Of a stretch of 64,000 bases of DNA, positions 9,377-18,537 are shown piece by piece. This DNA is from Halosaccharopolyspora lacisalsi (lineage in GTDB: Bacteria; Actinomycetota; Actinomycetes; Mycobacteriales; Pseudonocardiaceae). The notes under the pieces were generated by a model. The model was given only the letters and a program-made list of their open reading frames with translations, did not search any database and was not told the DNA's origin. Location of the stretch: positions 186,001 through 250,000 of the forward strand of contig NZ_JACGWZ010000001.1 in the NCBI RefSeq assembly GCF_014137975.1. Direction: 5' to 3'. Numbering within the stretch: the first letter of the stretch is position 1; every line of letters starts with the position of its first letter. A program made the position numbers and the translations under genes.

Positions 9377-10255
9377 ATGGCCGATAAGCTGCGTCTGATG
9401 ACCGTGCACGCGCACCCGGACGATGAGGCGAGCAAAGGTGCCGCCACCACAGCGCGTTATGTGGACGAGGGGCACGAGGTGATGGTGGTCACCTGCACCG
9501 GCGGTGAGGCGGGCAGCATCCTCAACCCGGCGATGGAGCGCCCCGAGGTCGTGGAGAACCTGCCGGAGATCCGGCGTGCGGAGATGGCCGAGGCCGCGAG
9601 CCTTCTCGGGGTCGAGCACCGGTGGTTGGGCTACGTGGATTCGGGCCTGCCGGAGGGCGACCCGCCACCACCGTTGCCCACGGGCTGCTTCGCGGTGGAA
9701 CCGCTGGAGGGGCCGACCGGGGATCTGGTCGGGGCCATTCGCGAGTTCCGCCCGCACGTGCTGATCACCTACGACGAGACCGGCGGGTACCCGCACCCGG
9801 ACCACGTGCGCACCCACGAGATCTCGATGGCAGCCTTCGACGCGGCCGCCGATCCCGAGATCCACCCCGAGCACGGGAAGCCCTGGCAGCCGTTGAAGCT
9901 GTACTACTCCCACGGGTTCTCCCGCAAGCGGATGCAGCTGTTCCACGACGCCCTGCTCGAGCGGGGGCTGGAATCGCCGTACGGGGAGTGGTTGGCGAAG
10001 TGGGACTCGTCCCGACCGGACCCGCACGAGCGGGTGACCACCAGGGTCGAGTGCGGCAAGTACTTCGACGTGCGTGACGACGCGCTGCGAGCCCACGCCA
10101 CGCAGATCGATCCGCACAGCCGCTGGTTCGCGGTTCCGCTCGACATCCAGCGCGCGATCTGGCCGACCGAGGACTACGAGCTGGTCCGCTCGTTGGTGGA
10201 CACGACATTGCCGGAGGACGACCTGTTCGCCGGGGTTGGAGAAGAGCGGGTGTGA
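9377..10255 (+). CDS. mca: mycothiol S-conjugate amidase
   Basis: Zinc hydrolase that cleaves mycothiol S-conjugates of electrophiles and drugs to a mercapturic acid and GlcN-inositol. 292 aa. The LmbE-type zinc motif AHPDDE is at residues 12-17 and the third ligand is in [13 protein letters not shown]. The length and the acidic insert resemble Mca (about 288 aa) more than the paralogue MshB. ATG at 9377 has GGAAAGGA about 12 nt upstream. Its stop overlaps the start of the next gene (GTGA). Its presence implies a mycothiol-producing actinobacterium. Confidence 0.93.
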   Translation: MADKLRLMTVHAHPDDEASKGAATTARYVDEGHEVMVVTCTGGEAGSILNPAMERPEVVENLPEIRRAEMAEAASLLGVEHRWLGYVDSGLPEGDPPPPLPTGCFAVEPLEGPTGDLVGAIREFRPHVLITYDETGGYPHPDHVRTHEISMAAFDAAADPEIHPEHGKPWQPLKLYYSHGFSRKRMQLFHDALLERGLESPYGEWLAKWDSSRPDPHERVTTRVECGKYFDVRDDALRAHATQIDPHSRWFAVPLDIQRAIWPTEDYELVRSLVDTTLPEDDLFAGVGEERV

Positions 10256-10680
10256 ACGTGAGCGGTGTGGAGACTGTGGCGGTCGTGCTGGCCCAGCCGG
10301 ACTTTCCCGGCGGGGAGTCTCCCAACGGCGGCCAGGGGGCGGGCTTCGGCAAGTCCACCCCGGTGGGGTTGCTGCTGCTGATCGTGTTGCTGATCGGAGT
10401 GGTCTTCCTGGTCCGCTCCATGAGCAAGCACATCAGGGGTCTGCCCGGCAACTTCGACCAGGGCAGGGCCACGGCGGCGGCCCCGGCCCGCGTCAAACGA
10501 GCCGAGGCGGCGCGGCAGTCCGAGCAGGACTCCGAACGGACCGAGCGGGATTCCGAGAGATCACGGGGAAGTCCGGATCACGAGGGCTCGGAGGAGACCG
10601 ACGAAGCTTCCTCCGCCGCGACGAAGTCGGCGACGACGGAGAGTGACGCGGGGAGCGCGAAGAGCGAGAGCACCTCTTAG
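10252..10680 (+). CDS. small membrane protein behind mca (Rv1083-like)
   Basis: 142 aa from GTG at 10252, overlapping the mca stop by 4 nt, so translation is probably coupled. One membrane helix (about residues 36-56, [20 protein letters not shown]) is followed by [14 protein letters not shown] and a long charged, Ser/Glu-rich tail likely to be disordered in the cytoplasm. The same kind of gene follows mca in M. tuberculosis. Role unknown; the coupling suggests a link with mycothiol detoxification. GTG at 10258 is an alternative start. Confidence 0.75.
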   Translation: MNVSGVETVAVVLAQPDFPGGESPNGGQGAGFGKSTPVGLLLLIVLLIGVVFLVRSMSKHIRGLPGNFDQGRATAAAPARVKRAEAARQSEQDSERTERDSERSRGSPDHEGSEETDEASSAATKSATTESDAGSAKSESTS

Positions 10681-10716
10681 TCACACGGTTTCGCGTGCTT
10701 GTCCCGAGGCGTGGAG

Positions 10717-12048
10717 TCACTGCTCTTCGCGCGTCGGTCGAGCAGTGTTGGTTCCGGGGGCCGCCGCCCCCGGAAAACGCGCGGGCTCGCTCCAGACCCG
10801 CAGCGCGGGGACCGAGACGATCTCGTGCTCGGGGTAGCGCAGTGCTGTCAGCTTGCCGCCGAAAACGCAGCCGGTGTCCAGGCACAGGGTGCGGTTCTCC
10901 CACTCGGGTTCGGGAGTGGGCGTGTGCCCGTACACCACGACCGCTTTGCCCCGGTACTCACGTGCCCAGGGATAACGTATCGGCAGGCCGTACTCGTCGG
11001 TCTCGCCCGTGGTGTCGCCGTAGAGGGCGAAAACGCGCACCCGGCGTGAGGCGCGGCCGTGGTAGCGCTCGGGCAGGCCCGCGTGGGCGACCACGAGGTT
11101 GCCGTGGTCGAGCACGTAGTGCACGGGGAGTTCGGCGCAGAAATCCAGCACTCGCTGGCGGAACCCCTCGCCGGCCTCGTCCAGCTGCGCCAGCGACTCC
11201 GCCAGTCCGTGGGAGACCCGGACGTTGTGACCGCGCAGCGCGCGGACCAGCTTGTCCTCGTGATTGCCCGTGATCACCAGGGCGTGGCCGGAGTCGGCCA
11301 TGCCCATCGCCAACCGCAGCACCCCCGGGGTGTCCGGTCCGCGATCGACCAGGTCGCCCAGCAGCAGAGCCCGCCGCTCGTCGGGGTGGTGCGCGTCGAC
11401 CGCCCGGCCCGACGAGTCGCGGTTCAGGTGGTAGCCGAGCTCGCTCAGCAGCGTTTCCAGCTCCTGGCGGCATCCGTGCACGTCCCCGATGACGTCGAAC
11501 GGTCCCGTCTCGTGTCTCCTGTCGTTGTGCAGCGGATTCAGCCGAACCCGCGCCGAGTTCACCTCGGACTCGTCCCGCAGCACGTGGACCTTGTGGAAGC
11601 CTTCCTCGCGCAGCGGCTTCAGGCTGCGTTGCAGGTCCTTGTGCTGGCGCCGGACGACCCCCGCGCGGATGGAGCGGTCCGGGCGGTCGGTGCTGCGCCG
11701 CACGCACACCGTCTCCGGCAGGTCGAGCACGATCGCCACGGCCAGTACGTGGTGTCGGCGAGCCAGCCGTAGCAGGCCCTGCCTGGCGTGTTTGTGCACG
11801 TTCGTGGCGTCCACGACGGTGAGCAGCCCTCTGGAGAGGCGCTTCTCCGCCACGGAGTGCAGGATCTCGAAGGCGTCGTCGGTCGCGCCCTGATCGTTCT
11901 CGTCGTCGGAGACGAGACCGCGGTAGTGGTCGCTGGACAGGATCTGCGTCGGCAGGAAGTGTTCGGCGGCGAACGTGGACTTGCCCGCTCCCGCCGCGCC
12001 GACCAGTACCACCAGTGACCGGTCCGGGACGTCGATGGCGCGGCTCAT
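10717..12048 (-). CDS. P-loop kinase / metallophosphatase fusion (Pnkp-like, no ligase)
   Basis: 443 aa with two catalytic modules. Residues 10-165 are a P-loop kinase: Walker A GAAGAGKS (17-24), [10 protein letters not shown] and a basic lid region. Residues 183-420 are a calcineurin-type phosphatase with GDVHGC (188-193), GDLVDRG (231-237), GNHE (261-264) and later HAGL and YGHTP. This is the kinase plus phosphatase order of bacterial Pnkp RNA-repair enzymes, but the C-terminal ligase/adenylyltransferase domain is missing. It may heal 2',3'-cyclic phosphate and 5'-OH RNA ends, or act on nucleotides such as diadenosine polyphosphates (the phosphatase is also like PrpE). ATG at 12048 with GGAAG upstream. 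The upstream open frame is non-coding in composition. Confidence 0.85.
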   Translation of the reverse strand: MSRAIDVPDRSLVVLVGAAGAGKSTFAAEHFLPTQILSSDHYRGLVSDDENDQGATDDAFEILHSVAEKRLSRGLLTVVDATNVHKHARQGLLRLARRHHVLAVAIVLDLPETVCVRRSTDRPDRSIRAGVVRRQHKDLQRSLKPLREEGFHKVHVLRDESEVNSARVRLNPLHNDRRHETGPFDVIGDVHGCRQELETLLSELGYHLNRDSSGRAVDAHHPDERRALLLGDLVDRGPDTPGVLRLAMGMADSGHALVITGNHEDKLVRALRGHNVRVSHGLAESLAQLDEAGEGFRQRVLDFCAELPVHYVLDHGNLVVAHAGLPERYHGRASRRVRVFALYGDTTGETDEYGLPIRYPWAREYRGKAVVVYGHTPTPEPEWENRTLCLDTGCVFGGKLTALRYPEHEIVSVPALRVWSEPARFPGAAAPGTNTARPTREEQ

Positions 12049-12087
12049 GAGGGGGCTTCCCGTCGATCGTTTCGGCTTGGCCGCGTG

Positions 12088-12134
12088 GTTTCGCGCGAGA
12101 CCGGATTTTATGGAACCAGGGTTTCGCGCGAAAC
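12088..12134. promoter_or_regulatory. repeated GTTTCGCGCGA motif in divergent spacer
   Basis: GTTTCGCGCGAGAC (12088-12101) and the perfect 14-bp palindrome GTTTCGCGCGAAAC (12121-12134) lie 33 bp apart between the kinase-phosphatase gene and the YyaL-type gene. Candidate binding sites for an unidentified regulator. Confidence 0.35.
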
Positions 12135-12211
12135 TCGAATTCCCGGCCGCGGGCTGCTCCGGGAGTGCGGTCGTCGCGACGGAAGTCGTCGCGACATGGG
12201 ACGCTGCGGGT

Positions 12212-14239
12212 ATGGCACAGCGGCTAGCACAGGCGACCAGCCCGTACCTGCTCCAGCACGCCGACAACCCGGTCGACTGGTGGCCCTGGTCCCAGGAGGC
12301 TTTCGACGAGGCGCGGCGGCGGGACGTGCCGGTGTTGCTGTCGATCGGTTACGCCGCTTGCCACTGGTGTCACGTCATGGCCCACGAGTCCTTCGAGGAC
12401 CCCGAGATCGCCGAGGTGATGAACGAGAACTTCGTCAGCATCAAGGTGGATCGCGAGGAGCGGCCCGACGTGGACGCCGTCTACATCGAGGCCACCCAGG
12501 CGATGACCGGTCAGGCCGGATGGCCGATGACCTGCTTCCTGACTCCCGCCGGTGAGCCCTTCCACTGCGGGACGTACTACCCGGCACGGCCACTGCACGG
12601 GATGCCGTCGTTCCGCCAGTTGCTCGACGCCGTCGCGCAGGCGTGGCGGGAACGGGGCGACGAGGTCCGCCGGACCGCCACCAACGTGGCCGAGCAGCTG
12701 GCCGCCCAGGGCAGCGCGCTGCCCGAGTCGCCGGTGGACGACGAGACCCTGGCCACGGCCGTGTCGCAGCTGCACTCGGAGTTCGACGCGGAGGCGGGCG
12801 GTTTCGGCGACTCCCCGAAGTTCCCGCCGTCCATGGTGGTGGAGTTCCTCCTGCGCCACCACGAGCGCGCCGGCGACGAGGGCACCGGCCGAACCGCGCT
12901 GGGGATGGCCGAGGACGTCTGCGAGTCCATGGCCAGGGGCGGTATCTACGACCAGTTGGCGGGTGGGTTCGCCCGCTACAGCGTCGACGCGAAGTGGGTC
13001 GTGCCGCACTTCGAGAAGATGCTCTACGACAACGCCCTGCTGCTGCGGGCCTACGCCCACCTCGCCCGACGTCACGGTGCCGGTTCCCTGGCCGAGCGCG
13101 TGACGCGGGAAACCGCGCGGTTCCTGCTGCGCGAAATGCACACGCCCGAGGGAGGCTTCGCCGCCTCCCTGGACGCCGACACCGACGGTGTCGAAGGACT
13201 GACCTACGTCTGGAAGCCCGAGGAACTGCGTCAGGTCCTCGGTGCCGAGGACGGAGCGTGGGCCGCCGAGCTGTTGATGGTGACGACGGAGGGCACTTTC
13301 GAGCACGGGGCATCCACGTTGCAGCTGCGTCACGACCCCGACGACTGGCAGCGGTGGCGCCGCGTTCGCGACCTCCTCCACGAGGCGCGGTCGCACCGTC
13401 CGCAACCGCCGCGTGACGACAAGGTCGTGACGGCCTGGAACGGGATGGCCATCGTCGCGCTGGTGGAGACGGCCACGGCGCTGGACGAGCCGGAGTGGCT
13501 TCGGGCCGCCGAGCGGGCGGCCACCCTCATCGCCGACGTGCACCTCCGTGACGGGCGGCTGTACCGGAACTCGCGCGCGGGTGCGGCCGGACACGCCGCG
13601 GGAGTGCTCGAGGACTACGGATGCCTGGCGGAGGGGCTGCTCAGCCTGCATCAGGCCACGGCGGAGCCGGAGTGGCTCGAGCGGGCCTGCCGACTGCTGG
13701 ACACCGCGTTCGACCTGTTCGCCGACGCCGACAACCCCGGTGCCTTCCATGACACCGCCTCCGACGCCGAAGCGCTGGTGCGACGCCCCTCCGATCCCAC
13801 CGACAACTCCAGTCCCTCCGGGGCGGCGGCGTTGACCTCCGCGGCCGTCACCGCCTCCGCCCTCGCGGACGAGGACCGCGCTCCGCGCTATCGCCGCGAG
13901 GCGGAGCAAGCGCTGGGGCGCGCGGGGCTGCTCGCGCAGCGAGCCCCGCGCTTCGCGGGTCACTGGTTGGCCGCCGCCGAAGCACTCGGACACGGGCCGC
14001 TCCAGGTCGCCGTGGCCGGCGAAGCCGGCGGCGACCGGGCGGCCCTGATCAGCGCCGCGCGGCGGCGCGCTCCGGGTGGGGCGGTGGCGCTCGCCGGGGA
14101 GCCGGAGGCGAGCGGCGTGCCGCTACTGGCCGGGCGCTCGTCGGTCGACGGAGCCCCGGCGGCCTACGTGTGCCGTGGCTTCGTGTGCGACCGGCCGGTC
14201 ACGAGCGTGTACGAACTCGTCGCGACGCTCGGGGACTGA
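12212..14239 (+). CDS. YyaL/DUF255-type thioredoxin-domain protein
   Basis: 675 aa. The N-terminal thioredoxin-like domain (about residues 1-165) has the C50-H-W-C53 motif in [11 protein letters not shown] and the family signature [15 protein letters not shown]. The remaining about 500 residues form an (alpha/alpha)6-barrel like that of N-acylglucosamine 2-epimerases (for example [14 protein letters not shown] and TAWNGMAI). Matches the spermatogenesis-associated protein 20/YyaL family and sits where Rv1084 is in mycobacteria. Enzymatic role is not established. Start ATG 12212 gives the family N-terminus; the frame stays open upstream without a better start. Confidence 0.88.
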   Translation: MAQRLAQATSPYLLQHADNPVDWWPWSQEAFDEARRRDVPVLLSIGYAACHWCHVMAHESFEDPEIAEVMNENFVSIKVDREERPDVDAVYIEATQAMTGQAGWPMTCFLTPAGEPFHCGTYYPARPLHGMPSFRQLLDAVAQAWRERGDEVRRTATNVAEQLAAQGSALPESPVDDETLATAVSQLHSEFDAEAGGFGDSPKFPPSMVVEFLLRHHERAGDEGTGRTALGMAEDVCESMARGGIYDQLAGGFARYSVDAKWVVPHFEKMLYDNALLLRAYAHLARRHGAGSLAERVTRETARFLLREMHTPEGGFAASLDADTDGVEGLTYVWKPEELRQVLGAEDGAWAAELLMVTTEGTFEHGASTLQLRHDPDDWQRWRRVRDLLHEARSHRPQPPRDDKVVTAWNGMAIVALVETATALDEPEWLRAAERAATLIADVHLRDGRLYRNSRAGAAGHAAGVLEDYGCLAEGLLSLHQATAEPEWLERACRLLDTAFDLFADADNPGAFHDTASDAEALVRRPSDPTDNSSPSGAAALTSAAVTASALADEDRAPRYRREAEQALGRAGLLAQRAPRFAGHWLAAAEALGHGPLQVAVAGEAGGDRAALISAARRRAPGGAVALAGEPEASGVPLLAGRSSVDGAPAAYVCRGFVCDRPVTSVYELVATLGD

Positions 14240-14265
14240 TCCGGGCTCGCGCGGGCGACGCCGTG

Positions 14266-14312
14266 GTGAACGGGCCGTTTTGGCGGTGTGACTGCCCGAA
14301 CGGTCCGTTCAC
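14266..14312. repeat. family 2 hairpin, copy 1
   Basis: 47-nt hairpin 26 nt after the stop of the YyaL-type gene and between converging genes. Arms GTGAACGGGCCGTT and AACGGTCCGTTCAC pair fully with one G-U; the apical part is GGCGGTGTGACTGCC. Likely a bidirectional terminator belonging to a dispersed family. Confidence 0.8.
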
Positions 14313-14363
14313 CCTTTGAGACAGCGACCCGGGCCCTGACGACGATCCGGCCGGAAACCTCGG

Positions 14364-15041
14364 TCAGGAGTAGAGGGCCAGCCAGATGGCGATGTGGTGG
14401 CAGAGGGCGGCTGCCGACACCGCCGCGTGGAAGAACTCGTGGTAGCCGAAGGTCTCCGGCCAGGGGTCGGGCCTGCGGGCGGCGTAGCAAACCGCCCCCG
14501 CCGTGTAGAGGATCCCGCCGACCACCAGCAGGACCAGCGCGGTCACCCCCGCGTTGCTGAGCAGGTTGGGCAGCACGAACACGGCCACCCACCCCAGCGC
14601 GACGTAGACCGGAAGACTCACCCAGCGGGGACCGTTCGGCCAGGCCAGCTTGAGCACGACACCGCCGAGAGCCCCGCCCCAGACGATCGCGAGCACGACC
14701 GCTCCCGTGGTGGGCTGCATGGCCATCATCGCCAGCGGGGTGTAGGTGCCCGCGATGAACAGGAAGATCATCGAGTGGTCGAGTCGCCGCATCCAGGTGC
14801 GGGCGCCGACCGTGTTCCACGTCTTGCGGTGGTAGAGCGCGCTGACGCCGAACAACCCCAGCACGGTGGCGACGTAGATCGAGGTGCCCAGTGCCGCGCG
14901 CCCCGAGACCGTGACTGCGGCCAGCGTGATCAGGGCCGCACCGGCGACGCAGGCCACGACGAGTGACCAGAGGTGAATCCAGCCGCGCAACCGTGGTTTC
15001 ACGAACGCCAGGGATTGGCGGGAGGAGAACGCCTTAGTCAT
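14364..15041 (-). CDS. hemolysin III / PAQR-family membrane protein
   Basis: 225 aa with seven hydrophobic helices. Family residues are present: ALYHRKTW after helix 2, LDHSMIFLFIAGTYTP and the C-terminal YHEFFHAAV...CHH; these His, Asp and Ser residues bind a metal in PAQR proteins. The gene matches Rv1085c in order. Cellular role in bacteria is uncertain (membrane lipid homeostasis has been proposed for relatives). ATG at 15041; a further in-frame start at 15113 would add 24 residues but has no clear ribosome site. Confidence 0.88.
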   Translation of the reverse strand: MTKAFSSRQSLAFVKPRLRGWIHLWSLVVACVAGAALITLAAVTVSGRAALGTSIYVATVLGLFGVSALYHRKTWNTVGARTWMRRLDHSMIFLFIAGTYTPLAMMAMQPTTGAVVLAIVWGGALGGVVLKLAWPNGPRWVSLPVYVALGWVAVFVLPNLLSNAGVTALVLLVVGGILYTAGAVCYAARRPDPWPETFGYHEFFHAAVSAAALCHHIAIWLALYS

Positions 15042-15229
15042 ACCCCGGAGGTTACGGTAGTTCGGCCGGGCGGGCGGTATGGCTGCCCTCACCTCACCGG
15101 CGAAGTCGTCCACCGGAGGTGAAACACCTCGTGCGTGAGCGACGGGACGATCCGGACGAAGGCGACAGCCGCCACGGTCGGGTCAGGGAGTTGCCGTGCT
15201 CGGTGACGATCCGCGTAGCCTCATGGAAC

Positions 15230-16006
15230 GTGGCGCTCAAGGTTCGGCTACGTGAACTGATCTATGACCTCTACGAGCGGCGCCTGCGCCGCCAACTCGT
15301 CGATGTCCAGCCTCCCAGACATGTCGGCGTGATCCTGGACGGTAACCGCCGGTGGGCCAAGGAAGCGGGTTTCGACGCCGTCTACGGGCACCGCGCGGGC
15401 GCGCGCAAGATCACCGACTTCCTCGGCTGGTGCCAGGACGCCGGTGTCGAGGTCGTCACGCTGTGGTTGTTGTCCACCGACAACCTGGCGCGCTCCAGCA
15501 AGGAGGTCGACTCGCTGCTGGAGATCATCGCCGGGGTGGTGGAGGAGCTCACCGAGCCCGGTACCCCGTGGAGGGTCCGGATCGTGGGAGCACAGGACCT
15601 GCTGCCCACGCGGATCTCCGCCCGGATCTCGGCGGCGGCCCTGCGCACGGAGGGGCGTTCGGGCATGGAGGTCAACGTGGCGGTGGGCTACGGCGGGCGC
15701 AGGGAGATCGCCGACGCCGTGCGCAAGCTGCTCCAGCAGCACGCCGAGGCGGGGACGACGATCGAGGAGCTGGCCGAGGGGCTCGATGTCGAGCACATCG
15801 CCGAGCACCTCTACACCTCTGGTCAGCCCGATCCGGAACTGCTGATCCGCACGTCCGGGGAGCAACGCCTCTCGGGGTTCATGCTCTGGCAGTCCGCCCA
15901 CTCGGAGTTCTGGTTCTGCGAGGCGTACTGGCCGGCGTTCCGCCGCATCGACTTCCTCCGCGCGTTGCGCAACTTCGCGACTCGCCACCGCCGATTCGGC
16001 TATTGA
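15230..16006 (+). CDS. short-chain Z-prenyl diphosphate synthase (UppS family)
   Basis: 258 aa from GTG 15230. The catalytic D37 is in VILDGNRRWA; NVAVGYGGRREI and the C-terminal RTSGEQRLSGFMLWQ motif with downstream FWFCEAYWP complete the family signature. The order (after hemolysin III) and sequence resemble Rv1086, which makes Z,E-farnesyl diphosphate for decaprenyl phosphate synthesis, the carrier for arabinogalactan and peptidoglycan. Chain length cannot be read directly. The start is uncertain: homology begins near 15230, but the frame is open to 15119 and GGAGG at 15115 would serve GTG at 15131. Confidence 0.88.
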   Translation: MALKVRLRELIYDLYERRLRRQLVDVQPPRHVGVILDGNRRWAKEAGFDAVYGHRAGARKITDFLGWCQDAGVEVVTLWLLSTDNLARSSKEVDSLLEIIAGVVEELTEPGTPWRVRIVGAQDLLPTRISARISAAALRTEGRSGMEVNVAVGYGGRREIADAVRKLLQQHAEAGTTIEELAEGLDVEHIAEHLYTSGQPDPELLIRTSGEQRLSGFMLWQSAHSEFWFCEAYWPAFRRIDFLRALRNFATRHRRFGY

Positions 16007-16030
16007 CCCACGCGTGGCCCACGCAGCAAA

Positions 16031-16056
16031 GGAGGGGCCGGATCACCGGCCCCTCC
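16031..16056. terminator. bidirectional terminator
   Basis: GGAGGGGCCGG and CCGGCCCCTCC form an 11-bp stem with a 4-nt loop (ATCA) between the converging prenyl synthase and chaplin-like genes. Confidence 0.8.
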
Positions 16057-16072
16057 CGTAGTGCTGTGGTGA

Positions 16073-16321
16073 TCAGCTCACGGAAGTGGGGTGATCCACG
16101 ACGGGGGCGTTGACGCACTCGCTGGCCTGCGGCGAGCCGATCGGCACGACAACGCCGAGCACGGCGACGTTGTTGCCGCAAGCCTGGACCGGCAACACGC
16201 TGATGTTGTTGTCGTTGAGGAGGTTCACGCCGTCGTTGTCGTGAGTGTCGGCACTGGCGACGGGGGCCAGCGCGATCATGCCGGCGGCGGCACCGCCGAT
16301 GATAGCTGCCTTCTTCAGCAC
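16073..16321 (-). CDS. chaplin-like secreted protein 1
   Basis: 82 aa. A basic start MLKKAA and hydrophobic run lead to a signal-peptidase site near APVASA-D, leaving a mature peptide of about 57 residues. The mature part resembles a chaplin (DUF320) domain: NLLNDNNISVLPVQACGNN, then VAVLGVVVPIGSPQASEC, with two cysteines likely to form one disulfide. Chaplins assemble into amyloid-like hydrophobic films on aerial hyphae and spores. No sorting signal, so it is the short secreted type. GTG at 16321 has AAGGAG upstream. Tandem paralogue follows. Confidence 0.75.
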   Translation of the reverse strand: MLKKAAIIGGAAAGMIALAPVASADTHDNDGVNLLNDNNISVLPVQACGNNVAVLGVVVPIGSPQASECVNAPVVDHPTSVS

Positions 16322-16567
16322 TGGAACTCACTCTCCTTGTTTCGAGCTGGGTGAAATCTGGGGACGGACGGTGTCCCGGACAGCGCACTCAAGCGCATCA
16401 TTGGGGATGATGCTGCGCCCGAGTGCGGAATCCATTACGCTCCCACCGCGAATCGTGGGTGCGTGAACTTCCGGATTCTTGCGTCGGGTGAGAAAAAGGA
16501 GACTCGGAAGTGCGGACCGATCTCCTCGCCCACGACCGGTCGAGGGGAGTCCTCGGTGCCGGCTGTG

Positions 16568-16819
16568 TCAGCCCACTGCGGTGGGGTGGTCCACGATGGG
16601 GGCGTTGACGCACTCGCTGGCCTGCGGCGATCCGACAGGGACGGTGACTCCGATCACAGCGCTGATGTTGTTGCCGCAGAGTTGAATCGGCACGACACTG
16701 GCGTTGTTGTCGTTGAGGACGTTCACGCCGTCGTTGTCGTGAGTGTCGGCACTGGCGACGGGGGCCAGCGCGAGCATACCGGCGGCGGCGCCGCCGATGA
16801 TAGCTGCCTTCTTCAGCAC
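16568..16819 (-). CDS. chaplin-like secreted protein 2
   Basis: 83 aa, nearly identical to its neighbour over the first 40 residues (signal peptide and DTHDNDGVN) and similar in the rest, with CGNNISAVIGVTVPVG and SPQASEC. Two cysteines are conserved. GTG at 16819 is preceded by AAGGAG at 7 nt. A 246-bp spacer separates it from copy 1, so each gene probably has its own promoter. Tandem duplication after which the surface segment diverged; suggests a filamentous, sporulating lifestyle. Confidence 0.75.
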   Translation of the reverse strand: MLKKAAIIGGAAAGMLALAPVASADTHDNDGVNVLNDNNASVVPIQLCGNNISAVIGVTVPVGSPQASECVNAPIVDHPTAVG

Positions 16820-17074
16820 TTGGTTAGCTCCTTGTTGGTACGGGCGATGCGAGCACGGAGTCCACTTCGAAAGAACCCCAGTAGTTCCACCGTGGTACGC
16901 ACTCGGTGTGAAACATACACAGCCACTCACCTACTCCGAAAGCTAACTAACACCATCGTGTGATCATTGGATTTACCCCTCAAGTTCCGTTCATCAGGGT
17001 TTTCCGATATTTGTTCATGTTCGGGGGGGGCTCCGCCGGATCCGCTGCGACTGGGAACGTCCTCGCGTGGGCAT

Positions 17075-17080
17075 TATCGT
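17075..17080 (+). promoter_or_regulatory. -10 box of DUF885-like gene
   Basis: TATCGT ends 6 nt before the ATG at 17087, suggesting a leaderless transcript. The 16820-17070 spacer is unusually A+T-rich for the window and otherwise holds only the upstream region of the second chaplin-like gene. Confidence 0.55.
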
Positions 17081-17086
17081 CCGGAC

Positions 17087-18331
17087 ATGGACGTGCGCAC
17101 GCTTGTCACCGAGTACCTGATGCTCGGGTTGCGGTTCGGCCGGCTCGTACCGGGTTTCGTGGACTCCTACACCGGAGATCCGCGATTGCGCGCGCGTGTC
17201 GATGCCGAGGAGCGGCCCGACCCGGCGCGATTGGCGAGCGCGGCGGCCCGGCTGCGTGCCCGGCTGGACCAGGTCCCGCTGTCCCGACGGCGCCGCACCT
17301 TCCTGGAAGCGCAGCTGCGGGCGCTGGAGTGCTCCGGACGCAAACTGGCCGGCAGCCGCATGTCCTTCCGCGGCGAGCTGCGGGAGTACTTCCAGGTCGA
17401 GGTGTCCTTCGGTGACCAGGACGAGTACCGGCGCGCCCACGCCGAACTCGACGAACTGCTGACCGGTGGCGGCCCCCTGGCCGACCGGCTCGCGGCGTTC
17501 CGGGAGAGCACTCGGGTGCCGCCGGATCACCTCGAGCGGTGCGTGCGGGTGTTGTCGGGAGCGTTGCGGCAACGCGTCCGCGGCGTGTTCGGCCTGCCTC
17601 CGGGGGAGACCGTGGAGTATCGGATCGTGACCGGCGAACCGTGGTCGGGGCTGCACAGCTATCTCGGCAATCACCGGTCACGGGTGGTCGTCAACGCCGA
17701 CAGCACCGTCCGGATGGCCGGCCTGGCACACCTGGTAGCCCACGAGGCCTACCCCGGTCACCACACCCAGGACTGCCACACCGACCGGTTTCCCGACGAC
17801 CCGGCTCCGTCCGAACGGTCGATGTGCCTGCTCAACACCCCGCAGTCGCTGATGGCGGAGGGACTCGCCGAGCTCGGTCTGGTCGTCACCGTCGGTCCCG
17901 GCTGGGGTGGCTGGCTCCGGGAGGTCTTCGCCGAGCTCGGTCTGCACCTGGACGGGGAGCGGGCGGAGCGGTTGGACGCGATCATGAACGTGCTGCGCCC
18001 GGTCCGCCAGGACGCGGCCCTGATGCTGCACGAGTACCACGCCGACGTCGACGACGTCCTCGCCTACCTGCGGCGTTGGCTGCTCGTTTCGGAGGAGAAG
18101 GCGCGGCAGCTGGTGCGGTTCCTGTCCCATCCGTCGTGGCGCGCGTACACGACGACCTACGTGGAGGGACGGCGGCTGCTGAGCTCCTGGTTGGACGCAC
18201 GGCCCCCGACGGTCTCGGCGGCGCAGCGCTACGCGGCGTTGCTGAGCGAACCCCCGACCCCCCGGACGGTGGCCGAGCGCGTCCCCCGCGCGGAGCAAAG
18301 CTCTCGTGTGCTCCGTGTGGCCCAGCGGTGA
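17087..18331 (+). CDS. DUF885-like metallopeptidase-type protein
   Basis: 414 aa. The motif HEAYPGHH at residues 219-226 and the downstream MAEGLAELG (about residue 259) are the zinc-binding features of DUF885/gluzincin-like proteins; the C-terminal half is helical. No signal peptide, so probably cytoplasmic. The usual family is longer (about 550 aa), so this is a short form. Start chosen for the leaderless promoter 6 nt upstream. Substrate unknown. Confidence 0.7.
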   Translation: MDVRTLVTEYLMLGLRFGRLVPGFVDSYTGDPRLRARVDAEERPDPARLASAAARLRARLDQVPLSRRRRTFLEAQLRALECSGRKLAGSRMSFRGELREYFQVEVSFGDQDEYRRAHAELDELLTGGGPLADRLAAFRESTRVPPDHLERCVRVLSGALRQRVRGVFGLPPGETVEYRIVTGEPWSGLHSYLGNHRSRVVVNADSTVRMAGLAHLVAHEAYPGHHTQDCHTDRFPDDPAPSERSMCLLNTPQSLMAEGLAELGLVVTVGPGWGGWLREVFAELGLHLDGERAERLDAIMNVLRPVRQDAALMLHEYHADVDDVLAYLRRWLLVSEEKARQLVRFLSHPSWRAYTTTYVEGRRLLSSWLDARPPTVSAAQRYAALLSEPPTPRTVAERVPRAEQSSRVLRVAQR

Positions 18332-18383
18332 CGATCCGTTGAATCACCTGTGTGGGTGCCTGTGTAGAGGCGGACGACGCAGG

Positions 18384-18420
18384 TAGCGTCCGGTGTGACG
18401 GACCGTGCCATATGCGGTCC
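18384..18420 (+). promoter_or_regulatory. phoH2 promoter and 5' hairpin
   Basis: TAGCGT (18384-18389) is a plausible -10. Right after it GGACCG (18400-18405) and CGGTCC (18415-18420) flank CATATG and would form a hairpin at the start of a leader of about 140 nt. Confidence 0.35.
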
Positions 18421-18537
18421 GTTCGGGGAGGCCCTGGCCGTGGCAGGATCGGGCGGTTGCACCCCCCAGGCGCGACGAGGGCGACCCGGCCCGCCGACGT
18501 GCGGGCGTGGGCCAGCCATGCCCGCGAGGGAGTAGCC

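Noticed and set aside
12224-13993. 589-codon minus-strand frame over the YyaL-type gene
   Set aside because: Shadow frame rich in R/G/H/V produced by GC skew; no motif.
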